64,000 nt of DNA from Haliclona indistincta. Its lineage: Eukaryota > Porifera > Demospongiae > Haplosclerida > Chalinidae. The stretch is from NCBI GenBank assembly GCA_964017065.1, contig OZ024784.1, forward strand, positions 6,491,152 to 6,555,151. Direction: 5' to 3'. Positions 46,201 through 56,500 of the stretch are shown here, piece by piece (position 1 is the stretch's first letter; each line of letters starts with the position of its first letter). The notes under the pieces were generated by a model that was not told where the DNA came from, did no database searches, and was given only the letters and a program-made list of their open reading frames with translations. The position numbers and the translations under genes were made by a program.

Positions 46201-47498
46201 TCCTGGGTTTGGTGAGAGCACTGTGAGTCACCCTACCATACGCATACTGAATGATAATAATAGTTTGAAAGCAAATTTGACATCATTTTGTACAGGGTCT
46301 GCCGTTTCCGGATCAAGAGTTGAATGCTGTCGATGTTGTTGTCAGATATGCTATCACTGAACTCGGCTTTCCCTTCCAGGACATTATTGTATTTGCCTGG
46401 TCAATAGGTACTGTGTACCATATACACACATGTATACTGTTATGTTGTGTTTATACAGGTGGCTACTCAGCATCATGTGCAGCTATGAGTTACCCTGATA
46501 TAGGAGCTGTGGTAATACTACCTCAGCCTACTCACTAGCCACAATGTGTTGATGTATTTTTCAATGCAGATATTGGACGCTACATTTGATGAGCTATATC
46601 CACTAGTGAAGGCAAGAGTGTCTCCATATCTTGGTGAGCTCATCGGTTGCATTTGTTTCAATGCTTGTTGTTGTTGTAGCTAACTTTTCACGAGGCATGG
46701 TTCAAGAGTATATGAACCTGAACATTGCAGAACAGATTTGTCGCTATCCTGGTCCCATTACTGTAATACGTCGAGAGCAAGATGAAATGATGTCTGAGTG
46801 AGTGTCAGCTATCGTGCATGTGGCTACTTGTACGAGTCTCTTTACAGACGTAGTGAACTACCTACAAACAGAGCTAACTTCCTCCTCGTCAAGATTCTTC
46901 AAACTAGGTCAGATCAGTGTCGTGTACCTGGTCTTGTTTTTCATCATCGTCCACTGTTTCTTCCAGGTACCCTAATCTGGTTACAGCAGAGACACTGTAT
47001 GTGTTATGGGAGTGGTTGAGAGCGCCTAATGAGAGAGCTAGATGTTAGCAATGTACATGAATCGTGTGTTATAATTATGCTGTCATAGTGATGCTAATGT
47101 CTCAAAATGGTGTACATGATGCTGTATGTGCTGGTAGACTGCGCTCATACATGGCGGACAACAGTGCGGAGTATCCCTGGCTTATCGGTGAGATTACTGC
47201 TCATGTACTGTGATTGTTGATAATCTATCTGCTTAGGAAATGGGATGCCTTTGCAAGAGCAAAAGCAGCTTTTGCTCTTTCTGGTAATGTTGGTTTTCTC
47301 AATTCTTTCTATTTCCTCTTTTTTACCCACACAAGTATATACTGCAAACCACAATCACTATCAGTCAGTTTGTGTTAGTGTTGCTTCTCTTTGCTGCAGG
47401 CTACTCAGTACATGATCAATGTTGAGAGTGTGCACTGCTACCCTCTCCCTGCTCAGCTCTTACGTGTTCCTTCAGCAAGAGGAAATTTAGTTAACTGA
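43257..47498 (+). CDS. ABHD16A: ABHD16A-like phosphatidylserine lipase
   Basis: About 21 exons give roughly 550 residues (human 558). Conserved segments: VVRLVQCITGPRL at the start; paired membrane segments (AYIFYSLACHVTPVYMVYY; LSFVPLSASIAFLV); VVGRRMIYPGS; YRAKLLACDGNHIDSMFIDR; VICCEGNAAYYE; AGYSVLGWNHPGFGEST; the nucleophile elbow AWSIGGYSAS, split by an intron at about 46407; ILDATFDEL with the likely acid; and HCYPLPAQ with the likely catalytic His. ABHD16A makes lysophosphatidylserine from phosphatidylserine in the ER membrane of mammals. All triad positions appear present, so an active enzyme is expected. The ~1.4-kb intron between FGPTE and ARATGIDKYD contains two nested transposons. 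One late donor (AGAT|gttagc, about 47046) is weak and was inferred from the protein match. The stop is at 47496-47498. Confidence 0.92.
43939..44245. mobile_element. hAT-type MITE with 8-base target duplication
   Basis: The ends TAGGGCTGAAACGAATA and TATTCGTTTCAGCCCTA enclose 307 bases rich in gaatagtcgaat motifs. The flanks are a perfect 8-base duplication, CTTATTAG (43931-43938, 44246-44253). End sequence, size and duplication all fit hAT non-autonomous elements. Confidence 0.93.
44246..45305. mobile_element. Long foldback element in ABHD16A intron, carrying the hAT MITE at its left end
   Basis: attagactacgtaaccggga at 44249 is mirrored at 45279-45302, and pairing continues intermittently through arms of about 250 bases each (for example acataagttggctcaaactt and its complement). 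The middle ~550 bases show no transposase. The left CTTATTAG belongs to this terminus, so the hAT insertion occurred within the foldback end and is younger. Confidence 0.87.
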
Positions 47499-47799
47499 TA
47501 ATAAATAATTAAGCATCAATAGTTATTTTCAACTTTATGATACTTTCTCAGATTTAATAGTACGTGAGTAACGAACCTGCGGTCACACTGCATGCAAATC
47601 GCTATGCATAGCGATTGCATGCTATACTCAGCAGTAGAGAAATAGTGTAACTGCACTGTGGTAGGACAAGCCCATCCCAAGTTTATTTTAGAAGACGCGC
47701 CGCCTACTGCCCGCTTTCGTGGCCAACAAAGACACTTCCTTTGTGATATCAAGCCCTTGGTGATTCAGATACTACATAAAATCAAGGGCGTATGATAAA
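47499..47799. other. Intergenic region with near-perfect palindrome
   Basis: The segment at 47590-47622 (gcatgcaaatcgctatgcat followed by agcgattgcatgc) pairs with itself save for one base. It also contains the likely promoter of the next gene. No gene is seen here. Confidence 0.6.
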
Positions 47800-48812
47800 A
47801 TGGAGCTCAATGCAGTACCTGAAGGCAGTGACAGAAAGTCTAATGACATACCAGAGGATGCTAACTCTACAACAGATATTTGCAGTAACAGTAAAGAGAA
47901 AACTATTGGTACTATTAACTTGCTTCACATGTTACTACTATACATGTGTAGAGTAACGTTCTTGTCTTTTTCAACACAGAGTCTGCCAAATGCTGCAGAT
48001 TATTCATCGGGAAGCACAGTTGCTACAAGTATGTCTTCGTCTTTCTTCTTGCAGCACTGTGCTTGAGTATGCTGCTTCCATTCGTCATGATCCCTATTGC
48101 ATTCAGAATCAGAGACAAAACTCTCTCAACTATCATCCCAGCGTCGACTACATCTGATCTGGTTAAACTTACTACAATAGATGGTCTGTGGTTCTGGATG
48201 GTGACTGCAACCACCAACCACTCAAGCACTGTTCAACTAGTGCTCAGTGATAGACTTCAGACTGTTTGGATGAATTCATCGAATGTTACATACATCTCCT
48301 CAAACACTTCTCGACTAACCCTCTTAGAGAATGCTTTCATTCTTCCAGGCAGTGTAATCGCAGTGTCACCAGATGATAACACCGCAGTGACACTAGCTGT
48401 AGTGCAGTTCACTGACACAAGACAGAATGTGACGGTTTGTAGTGAGCGCACCTGTACTATCAACCAGACTGGATACTATAGTGCTCTGGTTACCATACGT
48501 CCTTCCATCAACACTACTATAGCTTACCAGTACTCTATCAGGAGTATCGATGCTATCTACTACAACACCACAATCTCTTCATTCCTTTCATTCCTCTACT
48601 GCACACTTGATCAGTTTAATAAGTGTCGTTTTGAACTTGATGATCTAACAGAGTATCACTTACTGGCTACTCTCAATACTAACCAATCAGCAGATGGTGT
48701 TATTAAGTTGACTGTGGAGGGACGACTCACTTGGTACTGTGTACTGATCTTGTTGATCATCCCATTAGTTATAATTTTACTTGTTTTAATTGTGATTAGC
48801 TTGTGCTGGTAA
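47800..48812 (+). CDS. Two-pass membrane protein with glycosylated ectodomain, paralogue P1
   Basis: Exon 47800-47908 and exon 47980-48812 join in frame to 313 residues. The cytoplasmic N-terminus of about 52 residues is acidic/Ser-rich (MELNAVPEGSDRKSNDIPED) and is followed by a short Cys-containing strip. TM1 is YVFVFLLAALCLSMLLPFVM. An ectodomain of about 210 residues with many N-x-S/T sites follows, then TM2 at the very C-terminus (VLILLIIPLVIILLVLIVIS). A CTLDQFNKC motif precedes EYHLLATL, and the segment NAFILPGSV aligns with VLPGSFF and ALTGSTF in P2 and P3. Both ends are predicted cytosolic, as in P2X or CD36-type topology, although no homology to those families is visible. I do not recognise the family. 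Confidence 0.82.
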
Positions 48813-49266
48813 TTTTTGTCATGGTTGTTAATATTGGCTACAATCACTGTTATTGTATGTAGTTTGACTATAATATATTTTATTGCCTAGATGAAAATTA
48901 TGGTCATAGTTAAGACTATATTTATTAAGAAAGAACAAAACTATGGACTGGTTAGACAGTGCAGGAATCTAGTTGAGGCTGAGTAAGAGCTAGCTAGGTA
49001 CATTTGGAAAATCAACAAGAACGTTGACAATTTCGTAGCCGGTACACATGCCATTTTTCCCAATAGGTGTGTAGTATCAAGTTGGCAAACATCATGTATG
49101 GGGCAAGGACTGCAGTATAATATCAAATTCAAGCTTATACCACTATTCATACATCCCTTAGACTCACTCCAAATTTAGTAGTGGTACGGCACCGTCCTGT
49201 CTGCATGCATCAGCACTACATGTGTTGTGTCAGCAAAACTCGGCAAAACTATAGCTTCTCTCGAGA
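48813..49266. other. Intergenic region P1-P2
   Basis: It contains the P1 3' UTR, with AT-rich sequence and a possible tattaaga-type end, and the upstream region of P2. No gene or clear element is seen. Confidence 0.4.
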
Positions 49267-51436
49267 ATGGCAGGTTTCTACACCAAAGCGATTCCAGAAA
49301 ATGGCGGTCAAATGCAAATGCAAAGTGATGAAACAGATCGTAATGCTGGTGAGCATTAACAGTGCCTTATTCGGCGCTTTTGTGTAGTTTGGGCATGAAA
49401 TAGACACCATGATAGCATTGATCAACTGTGTTCTCTCACGCACTCTATGAGGGGAACGCCTGTAGTGCTGGTGGTACCAATATAAACAGTGCTGGTGGTA
49501 CCAATATAAACCTGCTCCCAATATAAACTCTGGAGACTTGTACTTGCATATCATGTTGATTGAGTATTGCTTGTTCAGAATTATTTGTTGAATTTCATAA
49601 CCAAGCAATCACCACCACTGGCCAAGCTGTAGTTTAAATAAACAATGTCCTAACATCAAAACCCCCAAATCTTTGCTAGTAGAGCCATTCAATGTGAGTG
49701 TCCACAGTTGCCCCAATTACTTTCTAAAGTTTTACTATCTCAAAATTACTTTCAGCCTCAAATAAGTATTCTTTTGTTACAGAGCAATCAACAACAACTA
49801 CTACTAATAATGTGAATTATTATCCTGATCCAAGTAAGTACTAAAAATACAGGCTGACTTGTTAAGCCTTGAGCCACAGCATGTCAATTTGTGACACCAT
49901 TTGTTGTGATTTGCTTGTCCTGCAATTCTGGGATTCTCTAGAATTAAACCTGCTCCCAATTTGACTACCTTACAGCTTTTAGGTTACAGATTTTATCTCA
50001 TTTACACACATACATGCATGTATGTGTGTTTAGTTGGTGTACTACTGCTCTCTGTTTTTGCTACACACGTATTGGATACTAGTGAGACATACAATTAGGA
50101 GCCTGAACTACATTCTAGGAATGCAATCAGTGCCTATGTAAACATAAACGTGGTGTTTGGATTTCAAGGTTTTAAATAGCTTTGAGCGACTAAATTCATA
50201 AACTGCACAGATGTGGACGCAAGCCTGTTTTTGTCCAAATGATCATGTGTGTAAATTTCTTGCTCTAATACATGTAATTATAATAGGAATTATGCAAACA
50301 ATTTCATGCTCTGAAGCTAAAATTTTTACGAACAAAAATTTCTACATTTACGATAATTATTATGCTGAAGAGAGTGTACAATAGTGGAACACACACGATA
50401 GTGGGACACAATACATAATGGGTGATAATGCACATGCATAATTATAGCAATTTGTACATTTAAATTTTTGTCTTTTACAGATTTACCTGCTGACCCAGTG
50501 GTTAAACTATCATGGCTTAAAAGATGTCTACTCAGCAAAATAATGCATCTGATTCTCTTGTATCTTGGCATTGTTGGAATAATATGCATATCGGTATCTG
50601 CTTTTAACGGGCATCATTCGCATTTGAATGTCACTACAAATATTACAGTCTGTCTCGAACAGCAAGAATTGTTGTTTGTACTTGGTAACTTCAGTGACCC
50701 ATCATGCTCGTTATATGAAGTCTCTGCAAATAAGGTTACTCCTGATGATGCTGTCATCATCTATCTTGTTGATGAAGTACAACTGAATACTACTACACAC
50801 TTTGACAATAGGTCTCTACGACAAGCTAGAAATTTAACATATCACGTTCTCCCAGGCTCTTTCTTCCAGTTAACTTTCTGGTTTTTTGGTGATGTAGTGA
50901 GTAAAAACATGACTGTACAGTTCAGAGAAATAATGGGATCAGCCAACCTTGAGCAAATTTTATACTCACAAATAGTAGGACCATCTACAATAAGTCAAAC
51001 TGTTAACTACACTGTAGCTCAAGAAGGAGATATACAGGTTGAAATAATTAATAGTGAAAGATTGACTGGCAACTACACATACAATTTCTCTATCAAGGAG
51101 ATACATGCTTCGTCACTGAAACATGTCATCCATAAGTGCACTCTAATCTCTTCTGTCAACAGTTGTAAAAATACGACTTTACCTGACAGAAACATTTTGT
51201 TAGGCCAACTGAAGTATAATCGTATCGATCCACAGTGCCACCCTATAGTTTATCATGTGTCTCTAACGGGTCAAAATTTGTATTGGCTATGGTTTGGCAT
51301 TACCATTCCTATTGCAGTGTTTATGCTCATTGGTTTACTACCAACTGGAGTGGTTTATTGCATGCGTTGGAACGTACGAAAAAAGATGGATAAAAGATTA
51401 TATTCACATGTTTCTTCTTATGAAAGTATGCAGTAA
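49267..51436 (+). CDS. Two-pass membrane protein with glycosylated ectodomain, paralogue P2
   Basis: Exons 49267-49348, 49783-49833 and 50481-51436 join in frame to 362 residues. The N-terminal cytoplasmic region starts MAGFYTKAIPENGGQMQMQS and includes a Thr/Asn-rich exon (QSTTTTTNNVNYYPDP). TM1 is IMHLILLYLGIVGIICISVS. An ectodomain of about 240 residues with about a dozen N-x-S/T sites and the family pattern YNFSIKEI...KCTLISSVNSC follows, then TM2 (LWFGITIPIAVFMLIGLLPT). The roughly 30-residue basic tail ends YSHVSSYESMQ. YSHV fits a YxxPhi sorting signal and YESM the YxxM consensus for PI3K SH2 binding, so this is the only family member here with an obvious signalling-type tail. A LINE remnant follows immediately. 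Confidence 0.82.
49468..49514. repeat. 23-24 base direct duplication in P2 intron 1
   Basis: gtgctggtggtaccaatata occurs twice back to back. Confidence 0.8.
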
Positions 51437-51465
51437 AGTGTTGTAATCACCTCCTGGCTCTCCAC

Positions 51466-52175
51466 TCACCTTTTTAATGTTAATTCAAGCAGAACTAAGT
51501 ACACGATTGTCATTCGTAAACCATCACCCTTCCTCTCCTCTCTCCCTCCTCTTTTTCTTAATAATAACCGTTTAGAGTGTATCTTCCTACAAATACTTAG
51601 GTGTACTAACCTCTCCTGGTCTCCTCACATTAAGTCTGTCTATTCTAAATCTAGAAAAGTTTTAGGTATCATTTTTGCCACTTTTATAATTTCTCATCTC
51701 TTCTCTGTCTTTACCGTGCTCTTGTTCTTCCTATTGTTCCTCTGTATGGTCTCCTCCTGTTTCTTCTGGTGATTTCGCTCCGTTGAAAAAGTTCAATTCT
51801 TCACCCTCAAACTCTGCTCTAAATACTGGTCTTCTAATTATTCCTCTCCTCTCAATTCCCAATTCCACTAACTTACCTACCCTCTCCTCTTACCAAGCTG
51901 AATTTACCTACCAAGCTGAACTTATACTTACTTACAAATTTCTTAATGATCTTCATTATTTTTCCCCTTCTATCTTCTCTTTTGTCAATCCTTCCTCTAG
52001 ACTCTCCCGCCACTTTGACCCACTCAACATTTCTGTCCCTTTTTCTCGTTCATCTGCTTCTTTTCACTCATTTGTCCCTTCTGCTTCCCGCCTCTGGAAC
52101 TCTCTCCCTCACTCTATCAAAGCTCTTTCTACTCTTCATTACTTAAAAAAACAAATTAAACTTACTGTGGTCTAA
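51466..52175 (+). mobile_element. Decayed non-LTR retrotransposon (LINE) 3' remnant
   Basis: Frame-shifted fragments match the C-terminal part of LINE reverse transcriptase ORFs: YKYLGV then TNLSWSPHIKSVYSKSRKVL (two frames), and ELILTYKFLNDL...FVPSASRLWNSLPHSIK. The order is right but stops and shifts separate them. It begins about 30 bases after the P2 stop. No intact RT catalytic motif is present. Confidence 0.8.
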
Positions 52176-53516
52176 TATTATACTCTTTTTGTCCTTATGT
52201 TGTTTTTTTCGTTTTTTTCTTTCATGTTGTTCCTTACATTTGCTTACATGCTCTACTACAAACTATTTTACGTTGCAGGCCAGGTATCGATCATTATGAT
52301 CCTCTATCCTTACTGAACACCCTGGTTTATATGGCTTCATGTCACGTGATGTGGGCATGACATAAGATAGCGCGTACACTAAACACACCATCAAGCACGT
52401 GGTCTGGCCACCAAAATGTTCCATGGACAAGGAATCATGACCAGCGGCCTTGTTCCTATAGGAAGAATGGGAATTACAATTGACATTATGTCTTGTGCAG
52501 AGAAAACTAATGAGATACTAAAGAGTAATCCATTGATCTGGAGATGAGCTGGATTTGGTTGGAAATATAATCATGCTGACTGATTGGTGCAAATAAACCC
52601 GAGTCTCTGTTTTTATGTTTGAACAAATTGGGATTATTGGGGTCTAAAGAATGATAAAAAATCTTCCAAGTCCTCACGGTTCAATTCAATCAACCTGCAG
52701 AGCTCACAACAATTTAATGCTCGTTTGGCATTTTTATAGGAAAGCTAGTTTGAGAGGATTTGATGGATCAGATGGTTTTTCACCTTGACTATTATATTTA
52801 TTTGGAAAGAAGATGGGCATCACTGACATTATAATTATAGCGGGCCACGTATACGTCTTAATTATAAATGTGGACGAAATTTGGAAGATCGAATGTGAGA
52901 CACATGACACCCGTGTTAATAAAGATCTCAGTTAAGCCATCAATGTCATCTGAGGTATCAATAGAAGAAAGGCAAATCTAACCGAGATTCAACATGCATG
53001 CATGCATGCATGCAGCTACTGGGCTTCATGGAGGAAAAAATAGAGCCTGGCATCGCCTAATTTGGACCAATCAGTTATCTAATTAATTTGGGTCGGGTAG
53101 AGAAACGAGTGTTCTGACAAGATGAGGAAAGCCTGTGAGAAGAGACTTAATGGAAACCAAATTAATTTCATGCTCTGCAGTGATCAGAAAGAATTCATGC
53201 AGATTATAACAAGGTATAGAACCCCCGAAGATGATCATGATAATAATAATAATAATAGTACACGCAACGAGCTCGTATACTACTATCATGGTTAGCAAGA
53301 ATTAATGTCATTGCTGGTATTCATTATAGCTGTTCAATCAAAATGGCGGTCGCATGCGTTACTGTGATGTGGTAATTGTTAGAATAAGATGACGATAATC
53401 GATGACGATGATGACGATCTCTATAATTATCATGTGTCACGCCTTCGCGCACGAGATGGAACAACTGCTTGCTTGCAGTGTATGTGAGCTTTTTTGCTGC
53501 GCTTTGATTTTTAGAA
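52176..53516. other. Gene-free stretch between LINE remnant and P3
   Basis: Low-complexity AT-rich sequence with catgcatgcatgcatg (about 52992), an (ata)n tract (53241-53258) and gatgacgatgatgacgat (53399-53417). I see no supported gene. Frames present are short and lack family features. Confidence 0.5.
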
Positions 53517-56500
53517 ATGGCTACTTTGGATCACACCTCAGCCTCAGGCTCAGATATTTACCTAGGTTAGCGTTGCATGCTACATTACTGACATTAGACT
53601 AGTCATTGAACATGGCCTTGTTACTTTGTAGTCAGGCGTAACCTGACCAGTGACCAATCGCATGCTGGCATGACTATTGTTGCTGTCCTGTACTGTATAC
53701 TTCAGATGGTGCGACTCAACAAGATCCCGAAGAAATTGGTCAGTTATGTATGACAAGCCAATCACCTATGCCTGAGCCATGTACAACACTGAGCACTGCA
53801 CGGACACTTGATGCTGATACTAGTGAACGCGAGAATCAACGTATACCACTACCTAAACCAATACCAGTCTCAGATCCAAGTGGACTCACAAGCCTCAACA
53901 CTGATCTTATTGTGTCCGCTACAGCGTCTTGGAGACCACCGCCTCCAACACCATCATCAGGTTTGATTACCTTAACATCATGTTCATGTTATTATTTTGC
54001 TGTACTTAGCAAGTACTCCTCTTCTTGGACCTGACCAGCGCATTTCTCATACACGTAAGTACATACATGTATGCCTGATGTTGAGCTACGTAAGTTAGGC
54101 ATAAATGCATTAGCAGGATGGACGATCATATTATTCTGTGTGCTTGTGCATGGAAGTGTTTGCATTTGTCTGTATGGGTATCATCATTATTACCCATGCG
54201 TAGTATGCGCAAGGGTCATGCGTTTGTGTCTGTCTATAGACCATTTTAGGCGCTAATAGGCGCGAATCTTTGGACCGCCATATTGACGGTATTGTGCTGC
54301 TGGTAAAACAAAAGATATTCGTTTCTTTGCGCGCTTGGCAGGCTACTTTCCACTTGCAAGCGATAGAATATACATTGCAAGCTTAAGAGTTTACAAACGA
54401 ACATTACTGGCACAATCTCGGTCAAGAAAGCGAAGTTAACAAGCAGTTGACTGCTAGAAACCGGTCCAGTTTTGCTGCTGTTCTGTATCAGCCAAGCTAT
54501 TATCGATTGGACTGTTCGATCAAGGCCGCTATCCAGTATTGTTTGCTACCACGATGTAGTTGCTCGTAGACACAGTGTGCCAGTAAATTCGAACAAAATG
54601 TCAGTAGTTTCGTTCCATATTTCCCGCTTTGCTGGCTGTTCGAGAGATAGAAACGCGCGTTTTCAAGCTCTAGTGACTCATATAAGCAATATACTTTCGC
54701 TTGTGTGTGCAAAGTACCTAGTTAAGCACGCAAAAGGACGAAACCTTGTGTTTTGCCTGCAGCACAATACCGACAAAATGGTGGAGTCGACACGGTCATG
54801 TCCGGTGTTGTACGGGCGCGCGCGGGAAAATGATTAGCGACTGAAATGGTCTATATGCGTGTGTATATGTGTGTTGTCAAAAAACATGCCTTACCACTCG
54901 AAAATCTCCACGAAAACACTCTCTGCAGCTTCTTCACTGAATTTATAGTCCTATGAAGACTTTTTCTGTGCTGGCAAGCCTTGCTTGAGCGGCTAATTCA
55001 GGGGTTTCTAAAGCTGCGTGTCCTTATAAGAGCACTTTATGGCATTGTCACCCAACCTCCTCAATTTATCTGGAGCTGTCTATGGACTAGCTGTTGCAGT
55101 AATGCTGGAGTAGTCGTGTACTAACTATGTAGATCTTAGCTCAGCGCACGGTATGAACTCTAGTTCCCATATGCTACATGGTAGAATTCTAAGTGTCAAT
55201 CAGCTATGTTTGCTATTGTTACCAGGAGTGTATAAAGGGATGGAGCGTTCAAATGTGGAAAGCGAAATCTGAGTCCACTGCTTGCGCTGGAACCATCCTT
55301 ATAAGGAAGGTTTTTGCTGAACCTTCCGCATAAGACGGCAATCATGCATGGGTCTGGCTGAATGCTCACTTGTTTTAGCTGGAGACGGGCAGTACGAAGT
55401 GTGGATGAGTGTATACGTAGGAAATAGCGAGCAAGGCTCAAGTTCCAAGTAGCAACAGCACACAGTGGTGGACTTTAGACTTCGATATTACTATAGCAAA
55501 TACGGCTGTTGAATGCTCCTTCCCCTTATACGCTCCTGTTGTTGCACATCTACCATGTAGCATACAGACTACAAAGTAATAGTTTTAACTACCTCGAGTT
55601 GGCAGACTGCATCTTAGTCAGTTGAGCGTTGGCATGCATTGAAGAAGTTGTATACAGTAGATCAAAGATTCTAGTTTTGCATAGCAGCACTGTCTTGAAA
55701 CATACAGTCAAATGGTGCGGGTTTGAGCCTGAAATCTATGGTGATGGAGGTGGGGCCTTAAAACTACTCTGGATGTAAGTTTATGAGTAATCAAATAATT
55801 TTGAATAATTTATTGCTTGAAACTTAGCGGCTATAGGTCGAACAGTTATGTGAATACACAGTAGAAAACTTAGTCCCAAATACCAGAAAATAAACCCAAG
55901 ACCCTAAAAACCTTCACCTAATAGCGCCAACCCATGGCTAACAATGTTTTACATCTAACACAATGCAGTACTTTACTCCTAATGCAAAGGAGCTAACGCA
56001 CGGACAGCAGTGCTAAAAGTCCATGGCGCTGTCATAATACTCGAAAAAGCGAAGAGAATAGACAAAATAGTTGCTTGGTCAGGGAATGATCCACAGCCAA
56101 GCACGATACTCCCAGACACCCCTCACCACTCGACCACTGCAACCACACTGTCCAACTCTTGTTTTATGTTTCATTTTATCAAAAATTAATGTGTGGGCGT
56201 TATACTCTGTAGGGGTCTTACCACGCCCACTGCCAGACCTATAGCCCTGCTGGTCACCAGACCTATAGACACTATGAAAAACAATGCTCAAGACCACGAT
56301 GATGTGATGCACAATGGCAATCTGTTTTGCATACAGCATTATTCAATAGTCAACGTTATGTATCGTAAGCTTGTTGTACCTCTGCTTCTGCTCCTGACTT
56401 TGTAGTAGATATAGATTTTTCACCCACACTGTCATGTCTAATGTCTAATGCCTGTTATGCTATATTCGTCATCCTTGCAACTGTTCTTTGTATGTTATTG

